Source of the DNA: Haloplanus rubicundus
Lineage (GTDB): Archaea; Halobacteriota; Halobacteria; Halobacteriales; Haloferacaceae
DNA: 64,000 nt
Direction: 5' to 3'
Assembly: GCF_003342675.1 (NCBI RefSeq)
Contig: NZ_CP031148.1
Coordinates: 1,364,001-1,428,000, forward strand
The notes under the pieces are model-generated. The model saw nothing but the letters and a program-made list of their open reading frames with translations. It had not been told where the DNA came from and ran no database searches. The position numbers were made by a program, and so were the translations under genes. This document shows positions 36,538 through 46,238 of this stretch, in pieces (position 1 is the stretch's first letter; each line of letters opens with the position of its first letter).

Positions 36538-37130
36538 ACGTCCCCTCGGCCGGCCTCTTCGACCACGTCGAGTCGCTGGCTGACTTTCTCTTTGAGTTGG
36601 TCGTCGTGAATGTTCACCTGGAATACGAACTCGTCTCCATCTTCCAGCCGTGTCGTCTCTCGAAGGTTCGCACTCACGAGTTCGTTATCGAAGTAATATG
36701 GTGCAAATCGAGTCATCACTCGCTCGTAGACAGCTGTTTCTAGCGTGCGGATGGCCTTCCGCGTGGTCGTGTCGACCGCACGGAGCCCATGTTCGAGGGC
36801 GTCCTCCCACTTCTCGAGCATGTCCTCGGGGCCGTCCCCTTCGGCTTTCTCGATCGATTCGAGAGCGTGCTCGCTCGCCCGTTCGAGATCCTCCGTGGCA
36901 GCCTGTCCGGCCCGTTCGCCAGCACCTCGTTCGAGACTGGCCTTCTCGACGGTCTTCTCGCTCACTTCCTCACCGAGGTCTTCGTGGGCTTTCGGCCGCC
37001 AGTCGTCCCACTCGGCGAGTGCGTCCTCATCGACATCGCTCTCCCGCAACGCACGGGTGATCCGCTCACCGTGTGCGACGACGTCTTCCCACGATCCGCG
37101 GACACGAAAGCCGGAGACGCGTTCTTCCAT
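36534..37130 (-). CDS. DUF5828 family protein
   Basis: 198 residues, acidic. An N-terminal part (MEERVSGFRVRGSWEDVVAH) leads to a long helical central region with EHALESIEKAEGDGPEDMLE, and the last 70 residues (YERVMTRFAPYYFDNELVSA, DEFVFQVNIHDDQLKEKVS) are a compact alpha/beta end. The family is confined to haloarchaea and has no known role. Its stop overlaps the start of the erythromycin-esterase-like gene, so they form an operon, and the 49-residue gene at 37157 lies downstream of nothing else, just 26 bases upstream on the same strand. Confidence 0.78.
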   Translation of the reverse strand: MEERVSGFRVRGSWEDVVAHGERITRALRESDVDEDALAEWDDWRPKAHEDLGEEVSEKTVEKASLERGAGERAGQAATEDLERASEHALESIEKAEGDGPEDMLEKWEDALEHGLRAVDTTTRKAIRTLETAVYERVMTRFAPYYFDNELVSANLRETTRLEDGDEFVFQVNIHDDQLKEKVSQRLDVVEEAGRGDV

Positions 37131-37156
37131 AGCGGACGTTCACCTCGAACGGTGAC

Positions 37157-37306
37157 TCACTCCGAATATCCCTCTTGGAGGAATTCCCCTTCCGTCTCGT
37201 AGATGGAAACTAACTCCGTGATGAACTCCTCGTACGATTCGTCCTCCTCGAGGTGGTCGTCCAGTCGGTCTTTGAGGCCGTCGCTGATTTCGAGCGTGTA
37301 GGTCAT
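37157..37306 (-). CDS. 49-residue DUF7557-like protein
   Basis: A tiny acidic protein, MTYTLEISDGLKDRLDDHLE followed by ESYEEFITELVSIYETEG. The short beta strand plus two helices with EISDxLKxRLDxHLExxES fit the ribbon-helix-helix-like antitoxin-type small proteins of haloarchaea (DUF7557 group). No toxin partner lies next to it. It is the first gene of a three-gene run with the DUF5828 and esterase genes. The ATG at 37306 is chosen because the upstream extension is basic and unrelated. Confidence 0.7.
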   Translation of the reverse strand: MTYTLEISDGLKDRLDDHLEEDESYEEFITELVSIYETEGEFLQEGYSE

Positions 37307-37435
37307 GATCGGGAAAGTCCTGTTTCGACGTCTTCTTAGTCGTAGACGATTTCCAAAAACCTTGACAGCTATTCTCGCTCGATAGTAATCGTCGACCAGT
37401 ACATCCAACTCCCATCGTTATATCAGCATATATCG

Positions 37436-39250
37436 ATGCCTGCAGCGACCGTTGGGACGTTCCTCGTCTTTCTGATTATCCTCGCCGCTCTCGTTTTGTT
37501 CGTCACCGAGCCGGTCCCGATCGACGTCACAGCGATCGGGATCATGGTCACGCTGATGATACTCGGTCCGTGGACGGGCGTCTCGCCGCGCGAGGGCGTC
37601 TCCGGCTTCTCGAACCCCGCAACGATCACGATTCTCGCGATGATGATCCTGAGCGAAGGCGTCCGTCGGACGGGTGCGATTCAGCGTCTCGAAAAGACGG
37701 TCGCCTCCTACACGGGCGAGAGCGAACACAAGCAACTCGGCGCAACGGTCGGGCTCGTCGGTCCGCTCTCGGGAATCATCAACAACACCGCTGCCGTCGC
37801 CGTCTTGCTGCCGATGGTGAGCGATCTTGCTCACGAGAACGGGACATCGCCGTCAAAGTTGCTCATTCCGCTTTCCTACGCGTCGATGGCTGGTGGGATG
37901 CTCACGCTCATCGGAACGTCCACGAACCTTCTGGCCAGCGACGTGGCGAGTCGACTCGCCACCGACTATCCCTCCTTGCACGCGTTCTCGATGTTCGAGT
38001 TCACCCACCTCGGTCTCGTGGTATTTCTCGTCACCGGGGTGTACCTCCTTACGATCGGGTACTGGCTTGCTCCGTCTCACGTGACCCCTCGCAGTAAGCT
38101 CGAAACGACACAAAAGGAGGAGTTTCTCACCGAGGTGATCGTGGGCGAAGAATCACCGTTCATCGGCTCGACGATCCGGGAAGCGCTCGAAGAGGTCGAC
38201 TTCGAAGCGAACGTCACCCAACTTATTCGTGACGGTGACTATCATCGAGAGCCGAGACTGTCGATGACGATACGGGAGGGGGACACGTTCACGATCCGGC
38301 TCACCGAAGACGCGTTACGGACGCTCCACGAGGTAGAGGGGATCGAGTTCGTTCCGGAAGTCACGCCGCCAGGTGGGCTCGATGCGCTCGGCCCCGGGCA
38401 AACGCTCATCGAAATCGTCGTCACCGCCGGGTCCGATCTCGTCGGCGAAACGGTCGAGTCGTCACGGTTTCAAGACCAGTATCAGACGGCTGTGCTGGCC
38501 ATCCGCCGTGGCGGTGAGACCGCCTACGAACGCCTCACAGAGTACCGAATCCGTCCGGGCGACCTGCTCCTCATCGAGTCCGAACCGGACACTGTCGACC
38601 GACTTGCAGACGATCCGAACGTGATCGTGGCTGGTGAACTCGCCCTCCAGCAGTTCCGGTCGTCGAAACTCCCGATCGCAGTCGGTGTCGTGCTCTCGGT
38701 CGTCGGAGTGGCAGCATTCGGACTCCTGCCGGTCATGGTCGCAGCGCTTGGCGGCGTCATGGTGATGATCGTGACTGGAATCGTCAAGCCGGCGGAGGCC
38801 TACGGGGCCGTCCAGTGGGACGTGATCTTCCTGCTCGCCGGCGTCATTCCCCTCGGCAGGGCGCTGTCGGAGACGGGCGGTGCCGATCTGCTCGGTACGT
38901 TCGTCGTCTCCACGGCTGACTTCCTGCCCGAAATCGCCGTTCTCGGGCTGTTCTATCTGCTGACCGTGGCGATGACCAACCTCATCAGCAACCAGGCCAG
39001 CGTCGTGTTGCTCATCCCTGTCGCCGTCGACGCGGCCGCTCGGCTGAACGCGAACGCGTTCGCGTTCGTTCTCGCGGTCACGTTCGCCGCCAGCACGGCG
39101 TTCATGTCGCCGGTCGGGTATCAGACCAACCTCTTTGTCTACGGTCCGGGAGGGTACGATTTCAGTGACTACGCTCGTGTCGGCGGGCCGCTCCAAGTGA
39201 TTCTGGGAATCGTAACGACGCTCGGAATCGCCACGTTCTGGGGCATCTAA
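37436..39250 (+). CDS. SLC13/DASS-type ion transporter with two TrkA-C domains
   Basis: 604 residues. N-terminal membrane half (1-205) with GFSNPATITILAMMILSEGV and GIINNTAAVAVLLPMVSDLA, the family SNT-like motifs plus GTSTNLLAS. Two soluble RCK-C (TrkA-C) domains occupy about 225-300 and 310-395 (PFIGSTIREALEEVDFEANV; LIEIVVTAGSDLVGETVESS). The membrane part resumes with NLISNQASVVLLIPVAVDAA and GYQTNLFVYGPGGY. Proteins of this plan import dicarboxylates, sulfate or other anions with sodium. It is divergent from the DUF7557-like gene. Confidence 0.93.
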   Translation: MPAATVGTFLVFLIILAALVLFVTEPVPIDVTAIGIMVTLMILGPWTGVSPREGVSGFSNPATITILAMMILSEGVRRTGAIQRLEKTVASYTGESEHKQLGATVGLVGPLSGIINNTAAVAVLLPMVSDLAHENGTSPSKLLIPLSYASMAGGMLTLIGTSTNLLASDVASRLATDYPSLHAFSMFEFTHLGLVVFLVTGVYLLTIGYWLAPSHVTPRSKLETTQKEEFLTEVIVGEESPFIGSTIREALEEVDFEANVTQLIRDGDYHREPRLSMTIREGDTFTIRLTEDALRTLHEVEGIEFVPEVTPPGGLDALGPGQTLIEIVVTAGSDLVGETVESSRFQDQYQTAVLAIRRGGETAYERLTEYRIRPGDLLLIESEPDTVDRLADDPNVIVAGELALQQFRSSKLPIAVGVVLSVVGVAAFGLLPVMVAALGGVMVMIVTGIVKPAEAYGAVQWDVIFLLAGVIPLGRALSETGGADLLGTFVVSTADFLPEIAVLGLFYLLTVAMTNLISNQASVVLLIPVAVDAAARLNANAFAFVLAVTFAASTAFMSPVGYQTNLFVYGPGGYDFSDYARVGGPLQVILGIVTTLGIATFWGI

Positions 39251-39565
39251 CTGCCAGTGTGCCGTTCTTCGGGTGAGGTCGGGACTAGGTCCTCGGGGTA
39301 GTAGTTCAATCCGCAACGTCTTCGCACGTGATCTAGCTCTGTTTCGACATCAGCCACACAAACCGAATCAGTGACTGCCCTCGTCGTACCAGAGCTCCGA
39401 ATCTTCGTCGCGTAGACCGTCTATTCTTACCGCTCTTGAGTCGGCTCGACTCTTCACTGCGTTGTCGCAAAACTATCTCATTACGAAGTTCCTCGTGGCA
39501 CCGACGGCTCCGACGACGGAGACTATCGCGTCCGATTTTTGTGTGCTCGCGCCGTCATCGAAGGT
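39251..39565. other. Gap before tandem uspA, no gene seen
   Basis: Neither strand holds a convincing ORF, RNA fold or repeat. The final part is the promoter region of the tandem UspA gene, but there is no sharp TATA box; a T-run at about 39534-39540 precedes the GTG starts. Confidence 0.45.
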
Positions 39566-40462
39566 GTGTTCGAACAGATTCTCTTTCCCACTGACGGGAG
39601 TGACGGAGCAGCATTCGCTTTCAATCACGTCGTAGACCTCGCAGCCCGCCACGACGCAACAGTCCACATCCTCAACGTCGCAGATACGACGGGGAACGGT
39701 ATTCTACAGATTCGAGGCGACGATATCGACTCTCTCGAACAGGAGGGAGATCGAATAGTCAGCGAGGCTGCCAACCGGGCACACCAGCGTGGAATAGACA
39801 CCGTCACGGAAGTCCGCCAGGGAGAACCGTATCGCGAAATCGCCGACTACGCCGAAACACACGGATTCGATCTCGTCGTCATGCCAACGCACGGACGCCG
39901 GGGACTCGAACGGTTTCTGCTCGGTAGCACCTGCGAGCGAGTCGTCCGTCGGGCAGATGTTCCCGTACTCACGATTCGACCCGACGACGACGTCAGGGTT
40001 ACTCATCCCTACCAGAACGTCCTCGTCCCCACCGACGGGAGTAACTGTGCCAATCAAGCACTCGCCATCGGCGCCGACGTCGCTGACGGTGAGGATGCAA
40101 CACTGCACCTCCTATCCGTGATCGCTATCACGGCGCTGGGGGCCGATGCTCGCCCCGATATCCAGATGGGGATGTTAGAAGAGAATGCCCACGAACTGCT
40201 TGACGAGGCTGCGGCGTTCGCCGAAAACGCTGGTATCGAAACAGCGTCGACAACGGTCGAATACGCCCCCTCGATTCACAAGGCGATCCTCACTCACATC
40301 GACGACCACGACATTGACCTCGTCGTCGTCGGCACACACGGGCGTACGGGCTTCGACCGGTACGTGCTGGGAAGCGTCACCGAGTATCTTGTTCGTACAT
40401 CGCCGATTCCGGTACTGACGGTCCGAGCACCCGAAGCGGACACAAAGGACGGTTCCGGGTAG
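39566..40462 (+). CDS. Tandem-domain universal stress protein
   Basis: 298 residues from GTG 39566 (VFEQILFPTDGSDGAAFAFN); a GTG nine codons earlier (39539) is possible. Domain 1 has VMPTHGRRGLERFLLGSTCE, where the first glycine of the ATP loop is a proline, so nucleotide binding in this half may be weakened. Domain 2 (from NVLVPTDGSNCANQ) has the full VVGTHGRTGFDRYVLGSVTE. The protein ends with a short acidic tail. It lies upstream of the cation ATPase gene in the same direction, 149 bases away, possibly as one unit. Confidence 0.92.
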   Translation: MFEQILFPTDGSDGAAFAFNHVVDLAARHDATVHILNVADTTGNGILQIRGDDIDSLEQEGDRIVSEAANRAHQRGIDTVTEVRQGEPYREIADYAETHGFDLVVMPTHGRRGLERFLLGSTCERVVRRADVPVLTIRPDDDVRVTHPYQNVLVPTDGSNCANQALAIGADVADGEDATLHLLSVIAITALGADARPDIQMGMLEENAHELLDEAAAFAENAGIETASTTVEYAPSIHKAILTHIDDHDIDLVVVGTHGRTGFDRYVLGSVTEYLVRTSPIPVLTVRAPEADTKDGSG

Positions 40463-40611
40463 TGTTGAGAACGGCGTACGCTCTTCGGGAGTGTTTTGCG
40501 TATCGCCCGTGTTTCGTCGCGTGACTATGACACGCGGCAGATCGGCGTGGAACGAATTTACAGATCGAACGAAGCCGCGTGCAGTGCCCCTACCAGAAGC
40601 CATCCAACAGT

Positions 40612-43341
40612 ATGACTCGGCCTGATTCGGAGATCTCGGAGCCTTGGCACACGATGTCGACTGACGACGTCTTCTCGGCGTTGGCGACCGGTGAGACGGG
40701 ACTTTCGTCCGATGAAGCGGCTCGCAGACTGTCGGAGTACGGCACGAACGACATCCACGACGCTGAACGGACATCGGTTTTCGAGCTACTTGTCTCACAG
40801 TTCCGTGACCCACTCATCTATCTCCTCGTCGTAGCAGCACTCCTGTCTCTCGGTATCGGGTTCATCCCTGGCGGTGAGCCCAATTACACCGAAACAGCGT
40901 TCATCGTTCTCATCATCGGTGTCAACGGGCTGTTCGGATTTGTTCAGGATTATCAGGCCACCCGGTCAATCGAAGCGCTTCGTGAACTCGCAAGCCCGGA
41001 TACGACCGTCTACCGCGACGGGCGGAAGCAGACGATCGATGCCGAACAGGTCGTCCCCGGTGATATCATCCACCTCGAACAAGGGGATGCAATTCCAGCC
41101 GACGCTCGAGTGCTGGAGAGTGACGAGTTGCGGACGAGCGAGTCACCGCTCACTGGGGAAAGCGCACCCGTCGAGAAAGCGACCGAGACCGCAGACGAAG
41201 AGACGCCGCTGGCCGAGCGCCGCAATATGGTCTATAAGAACACAACCGTCGTGAAAGGTCGCGGAAGCGCGGTCGTCGTCGAAACCGGCATGGAGACCGA
41301 GGTCGGTGGGATCGCGACCCAGCTCGGTGAGGCTGACGATCAACAGACACCGTTTCAGGCAGAGGTCGAGCATCTCGGAAAACAGATCGGTGGGCTGGTC
41401 GTCGCGCTGATCGTCTTGGTCGTCGCGGTTCAATTTCTGTTCACCGCAACGGATCCAGTTGCCATCCTCCTCGTTGGAATCACCCTTGCCGTTGCCGGCG
41501 TACCGGAGGGATTGCCTGCAGTCGTGACGTTCACGCTGGCGTTGGGCGCACGAGAGATGGTTGACCGGAACGCGTTGGTCAGACGACTCCCGGTCGTCGA
41601 AAGTCTCGGCTCGGTCGACGTCATTGTCACCGACAAGACTGGGACGATCACTGAAAACCGGATGACAGTGACGCGGCTGTACACGTCGGGCTCCGTCGTT
41701 GATCTGTCCGATTCGACCACGAAATCGGAGGGTGATCCCGGGGAAAGCGCGCAAAGTACCGCCGACGGCGACCAACTGACGACTCCAGCACTCGTTCCAC
41801 TGTTACGATGTGGCGCGCTCTGTAACAACGTCGAGCGGACGGACGACGAGTATCGTGGTGAGCCGACCGAGGTCGCCCTCCAGCGGATCGCGGACGAGGC
41901 GGATGTCGAACCCACTGGAGAGCGGTGCCGTGACATTCAGTTCTCCTCGGAACGGAAACGGATGACCGTACTCGTCGACGATGGAGCGGTGACAGCCTAT
42001 ATGAAGGGGGCACCGGAAGTCGTCCTAGATCGATGTAATACTATCCTCGAGGACGGTGAGACACACGATCTCACGGACGACAAACGCCAGGAAATTCTCG
42101 ACCAAACGGAGTCGTTTGCCGGGGACGCGCTTCGAGTGCTGGGATTCGCGTCGAAGGCTATCGACGATCCGTCGGCCGAACCGGATCAGATCGAGGACGA
42201 AATGGTGTTTCTCGGCCTGCAGGGGATGCTCGATCCACCCCGAGAAGGGGTCGAAGCGGCCATCGACGACTGCCAATCAGCCGGTGTCCGGACTGTACTG
42301 GCGACTGGAGACAACCTCACCACGGCCGAGGCTGTCGGCGAGCAGGTCGGGCTCGATCCCGACGGTGCCGTTACGGGCAGTGACATCGACGACCAATCGG
42401 ACGATCAGCTCACGAGTACGGTCGAAGATATCGATGTGTTCGCTCGAGTGACGCCAGATCACAAGGTTCGTCTGCTTAACGCGCTTCAGAACAATGGACA
42501 CACTGTCGTGATGACTGGCGACGGTGTCAACGATGCGCCAGCACTCACGCAGGCGGACGTGGGGGTCGCGATGGGAGGGCGTGGTACCGACGTCGCTCGG
42601 CAGGCGTCCGATATGATTCTGCGGGACGACAACTTCGCGACAATCCGTGACGCGATCCGGGAGGGACGGGGCATCTTCGAGAACGTGCGCAAGTTCGTCA
42701 ACTATCTGGTCTCGACCAACACCGGGGAGGTACTGGTGGTGTTCCTCGGCGTATTGCTTGGGAGTCTGCTCTTCCCCGCACAGTTCTCGGGGACGTCGCA
42801 AGCGTTGATTTTGACGCCGATTCTGATCCTCTGGATCAACCTCGTTGCGGATACGCTTCCCGCGCTTGCACTCGGGGCCGATCCACACGCTGATGGGCTC
42901 ATGGACCAGCCACCACGACCCCCTGACGAAGGCGTGATTAACACTCGCGTGTTGGTGTCGATTCTGACGATTGCAACCCTGCTAGCAGTGACGGGCCTCG
43001 GGCTCTTCTTCTACGCCCTCGATACCACTGGGTCGCTGCTGCGAGCCCAGTCGCTACTGTTTACGTTCATCGTCGTTGTCGAGTTGATCCGTATCCAAGT
43101 TATCCGCTCGCGGTACGACCAGCCGTTGCGTTCGAATCTGTGGCTCGTCGGTGCTATCGGTGTCTCGCTCCTCGTTCACATCACAGTCCTGTATACCCCG
43201 CTTCACGACGTTTTTCAGGTCGTTCCCCTCACCCTCGTCGAGTGGGCGTTGATCGCCGCTGGATTCGTCGTTTTCCTCCTGCTCAACGTGGTCATATCCG
43301 CATCGAATAACCGACTCTTCGAGTCACGGGCATCGGAGTAA
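40612..43341 (+). CDS. P2-type cation-transporting ATPase
   Basis: 909 residues. Domain order: cation-ATPase N terminus (about 10-75), actuator with SPLTGESAP, membrane helix 4 with AGVPEGLPAVVT, phosphorylation site VTDKTGT (Asp341), nucleotide domain with MKGAPE, hinge MTGDGVNDAPALTQADVGVA, and six C-terminal membrane segments. PEGL in helix 4 and the length place it in the P2A/P2B calcium-type or related Na/K-type group rather than heavy-metal pumps. Mycobacterial CtpF, a dormancy gene, is of this class. The ATG at 40612 is chosen; a GTG at 40579 is upstream. Confidence 0.95.
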   Translation: MTRPDSEISEPWHTMSTDDVFSALATGETGLSSDEAARRLSEYGTNDIHDAERTSVFELLVSQFRDPLIYLLVVAALLSLGIGFIPGGEPNYTETAFIVLIIGVNGLFGFVQDYQATRSIEALRELASPDTTVYRDGRKQTIDAEQVVPGDIIHLEQGDAIPADARVLESDELRTSESPLTGESAPVEKATETADEETPLAERRNMVYKNTTVVKGRGSAVVVETGMETEVGGIATQLGEADDQQTPFQAEVEHLGKQIGGLVVALIVLVVAVQFLFTATDPVAILLVGITLAVAGVPEGLPAVVTFTLALGAREMVDRNALVRRLPVVESLGSVDVIVTDKTGTITENRMTVTRLYTSGSVVDLSDSTTKSEGDPGESAQSTADGDQLTTPALVPLLRCGALCNNVERTDDEYRGEPTEVALQRIADEADVEPTGERCRDIQFSSERKRMTVLVDDGAVTAYMKGAPEVVLDRCNTILEDGETHDLTDDKRQEILDQTESFAGDALRVLGFASKAIDDPSAEPDQIEDEMVFLGLQGMLDPPREGVEAAIDDCQSAGVRTVLATGDNLTTAEAVGEQVGLDPDGAVTGSDIDDQSDDQLTSTVEDIDVFARVTPDHKVRLLNALQNNGHTVVMTGDGVNDAPALTQADVGVAMGGRGTDVARQASDMILRDDNFATIRDAIREGRGIFENVRKFVNYLVSTNTGEVLVVFLGVLLGSLLFPAQFSGTSQALILTPILILWINLVADTLPALALGADPHADGLMDQPPRPPDEGVINTRVLVSILTIATLLAVTGLGLFFYALDTTGSLLRAQSLLFTFIVVVELIRIQVIRSRYDQPLRSNLWLVGAIGVSLLVHITVLYTPLHDVFQVVPLTLVEWALIAAGFVVFLLLNVVISASNNRLFESRASE

Positions 43342-43464
43342 TTCGCCCACGAAAGTGAGTAGTTTCGTGATCCGAACGACTGCAATCGCCGCAACCTATC
43401 CTACCCTATCCAAGAAAACCTACAATAAACGTCGGCGAATCAAGAGTATTACTCGACATCGAGA

Positions 43465-44161
43465 CTTCGTGTTTAGTTTGGAGCATTGTGCCAGCGAGCG
43501 AAACTCTGCAACCAGTTTTCAGCTGTTGCTGGTTCGACGTGGCTAAAACAGTTTGAAAACGAAGAGGTTCGTCGTTTTACTTCTCTAAAGATACGTTCAA
43601 TGGCATTCCGATTTCCGTGGCGTTCTGTCTGAAATCGGAGCCCCGATCGGTCGAGTGCAGTTTGGAGATGTTTGGCGCCATCGACGAGAAACAGGGCGGA
43701 TTCGACATCGTGTTTCTCCCGCAGTTCGTTGAGAAAGAGTTCGGTGAGACCGATTGTAGTGGTCGAAAACAGCCGTAGATGGAGTAATTCGTTCGTCTGT
43801 GGATCCGCGGCGGCGTACAGCCAGAACTGCTGATCGTTGATTCGAATCACGGTTTCGTCAACCGCAACCTGATTCGGAGCCTTTCCGCTGACCGGCTGTA
43901 GATCGGCCTTCTGTACCCAATCGTGAACCGCTTTTCGAGAACGTTCGACACCCAAACTATCAAGAGCAGAGACGGTATTCGAAAGTGATAGTCCAGCCAG
44001 ATGCATCTGAATACCGAGCTTCATCGCCGGCTCGGGTGTCCGCTCTCGCTCCACAAAATCCAAATCAATCCAGTCGTTATTCCCGCTGAGGCGTGTGATT
44101 TCTGCCATAGACCAGCAAGAAATTCACTCGCCTCACTCTTCATCGTTAACTAAACACGAAG
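43465..44161 (-). mobile_element. Complete IS6-family insertion sequence
   Basis: 697 bp. Terminal inverted repeats are perfect over 14 bases (cttcgtgtttagtt at 43465-43478 and its complement at 44148-44161). Flanking direct repeats catcgaga at 43457-43464 and 44162-44169 are an intact 8-bp target duplication. A single transposase gene fills the interior. Sharp ends, an identical target duplication and an unbroken gene point to a recent insertion, in the gap between the ATPase and a UspA gene. Confidence 0.96.
43473..44108 (-). CDS. tnp: IS6-family transposase
   Basis: 211 residues, within the usual size of haloarchaeal IS6 transposases. The DDE residues are in NQVAVDETVIRI (first Asp), ALFLVDGAKHLQTAL (second Asp) and NAIERIFREVKRRT (Glu). 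The N-terminal part has a helix-turn-helix-like segment (LAGLSLSNTVSALDSLGVER, HDWVQKAD). Replicative transposition giving cointegrates is the normal mode of the family. The start is at 44108, and the stop lies inside the terminal repeat region. Confidence 0.95.
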   Translation of the reverse strand: MAEITRLSGNNDWIDLDFVERERTPEPAMKLGIQMHLAGLSLSNTVSALDSLGVERSRKAVHDWVQKADLQPVSGKAPNQVAVDETVIRINDQQFWLYAAADPQTNELLHLRLFSTTTIGLTELFLNELREKHDVESALFLVDGAKHLQTALDRSGLRFQTERHGNRNAIERIFREVKRRTSSFSNCFSHVEPATAENWLQSFARWHNAPN

Positions 44162-44221
44162 CATCGAGACGACCGTCGAATATACCGCTCTTGGAATCCG
44201 TACGAACGATGCGCTGTCCGA

Positions 44222-44668
44222 TTACGAAGACTCGTCGGAGGATTCAGCAGGCATACCAACCGTCAACACCGGAGCATCGGAGCGGCGGACGACTTTTTCA
44301 GTAACGCTGCCGAGGAGATATCGATCCAGCCCCGTTCGGCCGTGCGTTCCCATAACGACAAGATCGATATCGTGTTCGTCGATATGATCGAGAATTGCCT
44401 GGTGAGGTGTGCCCTGTGCAACGACGCCTTCGATCGTTTTCACGCCGGCTGCCTCTGCTTGCTGGAGCACCCCATCGATCGCGTTCTCTCCAGCTTCTTC
44501 GAGGGTATCGAGCGTCCCAGGGACTGAAGCATCGATCCCGACGTTCGTATCGACGACGTAAATTGTGTGGAGCGTGGCGTCGTAGGTCGTTGCGAGATTA
44601 ATTGCGTGTTCGACGGCGCCTCGCGTTCCTTCACTTCCATCCGTCGGGAGCAGTATCTGCTCGTACAT
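44222..44668 (-). CDS. Universal stress protein, single domain
   Basis: 148 residues: MYEQILLPTDGSEGTRGAVE at the start, TPHQAILDHIDEHDIDLVVM then GTHGRTGLDRYLLGSVTEKV with all nucleotide-loop positions kept, and a serine-rich tail (SSDESS). Canonical ATP-binding type. The IS6 copy was inserted 60 bases after its stop codon, so the gene is unharmed. On its upstream side lies the solo IS1341-type hairpin at 44776, which may have disrupted or replaced part of its promoter region, as the hairpin starts only about 105 bases before the ATG. Confidence 0.95.
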   Translation of the reverse strand: MYEQILLPTDGSEGTRGAVEHAINLATTYDATLHTIYVVDTNVGIDASVPGTLDTLEEAGENAIDGVLQQAEAAGVKTIEGVVAQGTPHQAILDHIDEHDIDLVVMGTHGRTGLDRYLLGSVTEKVVRRSDAPVLTVGMPAESSDESS

Positions 44669-44775
44669 ACCGAACTATCACCAACGGAGGGACAAAGAGA
44701 ACCCGTCAATTACGAGAGATTGGGAAGTGTTCAGTAGCCCATTTCGGGTAGATTCAGCATAATTCAAGGTGGAGC

Positions 44776-44818
44776 CTCCGACCTCAAGGAGCGAGCGTCG
44801 CGAGCGAGTAGGTCGGAG
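44776..44818 (+). ncRNA. Solo IS1341-type right-end / omega-RNA-like hairpin
   Basis: ctccgacct and aggtcggag form a perfect 9-bp stem around a 25-base loop with the pattern caa-gga-gcga ... gcgagt. The same layout, with different stem bases, ends the tnpB element at 46196-46245. Three stem pairs differ between the two copies and all are compensated, which supports a conserved RNA or DNA fold. No tnpB belongs to this copy, so it is a relic or a miniature derivative of such an element. Confidence 0.6.
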
Positions 44819-44920
44819 AGGAAGCCGACACGGTACTACACTAACTACGCTCGATGGCTGGCCGACTCCCCCACCGAATCGTGACTAATATAAAGACATA
44901 GACTCACACCTGAAGTACGG

Positions 44921-46238
44921 ATGGAGATACGTCGCACCGTCCCCGTTAAACTCGACGTGGCCGACAGCGACGCCGACCTTCTCCACGAAACCATCTCCGA
45001 GTTCCTGTGGGCCGCCAACTACGTCGTCGACCACGCGTGGCAAGGCGAGTACAAGACCACGAGCAAAGCCGAGCTCCAACGGGAAACATACGACGACGTG
45101 CGGGCCGAAACGAGGCTCCAAGCTAACCTCGTTCAGAACGCTCGCAACAAGGCCGCCGACGCCGTACAGAGCGTCGTCTCTCGGTGGAAGCAAGGTGACT
45201 GCGCGGGGAAGCCGCGCTTCACCGCCCCGACGCTCGTCTACGACAAGCGGTGTGCGACGTTCAACGACGACCACGCGACGCTCTCAACCGTCGAAGGGCG
45301 TATCACCGCCAAGTACGTCCTCCCCGACGAGAGCCGCGAGACGCCCCACTCGGAGTATCTGTTCAACGATGACTACGAAGTGACGGGCGGGGAACTCCAC
45401 TACCGCGACGGTGAGTTCTACCTTCACGTCCGAACAAAGGCGGATGTGGAGTTCGAGACCGCCGACAAAGGCGGATGTGGAGTTCGAGACCGCCGACAAA
45501 GGCAACGACGAGCACAGCACAGTCCTCGGCGTTGACCTCGGCATCGAGAACGTCGCCGTCACTTCGACAGGTTCGTTCTGGAACGGGTCGGAGTTGAACC
45601 ACTGGCACCGCGAGTTCGAGAAACGGCGTGGGTCGCTCCAACAGCATGGAACACGGGCCGCCCACGAAACCATCCAGTCGATCGGATGCACCGAGACGGG
45701 TCGCTACGACCACTTCTTACACACTGTCTCGAAGGAACTCGTCGCGGAAGCCGTCGAAAACAACTGTGACGTGATCGCGTTCGAGTACCTGACTGGGATT
45801 CGTGAGCGGATGCCGAACGCCAAGAAATTCCACGCGTGGGCGTTCCGACGCCTGTTTGAGTACGTCGAATACAAAGCCGAAGTCGTCGGCATCTCGGTTG
45901 AACAGGTGAGTCCCGCATACACGAGCCAGCGGTGTTCTAAGTGCGGCTTCACTCACGAAAACAACCGCCCGGCCTCGGACAGACAGGCTGTATTCGAGTG
46001 CCTGAAATGCGGGTACTCACCACACGCGGACTACAACGCGGCGAAGAATATCGGTCTAAAGTATCTCCGCTCGGCGCAAAAGTCGTCGGGCGGAGGCGCA
46101 CCCGTAAACGTGCGCTTGAATCGCGGGACATTGAACGTGAACGGCAATTACCGGCCTGCCGCCGACGGCGGCCAGAACGGGAGTCCACGCGAAAGCCCCA
46201 CCCTCAACGAAGCGAACGGTGGAGCCGTGAGCGAGTAG
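44921..46238 (+). pseudogene. tnpB: tnpB broken by a 31-bp tandem duplication
   Basis: The first part (MEIRRTVPVKLDVADSDADL to [19 protein letters not shown]) and the second part ([20 protein letters not shown] to the end) belong to one TnpB but lie in different frames. The cause is the tandem repeat at 45435-45496. The second part contains RuvC Asp ([11 protein letters not shown]), Glu ([14 protein letters not shown]), zinc-ribbon cysteines ([15 protein letters not shown]) and the final [12 protein letters not shown]. Apart from the shift all catalytic residues are kept, and dropping one repeat unit restores a protein of roughly 428 residues. It is unlike the shorter TnpB at 21782. Confidence 0.92.
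45435..45503 (+). repeat. 31-bp tandem duplication inside tnpB
   Basis: The unit at 45435-45465 is repeated exactly at 45466-45496, followed by a further seven matching bases (caaaggc). Both full copies are identical, indicating a very recent event. Because 31 is not a multiple of three the reading frame is shifted by one base. The seven-base direct repeat at the borders (caaaggc) is the likely slippage or recombination seed. Confidence 0.97.
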
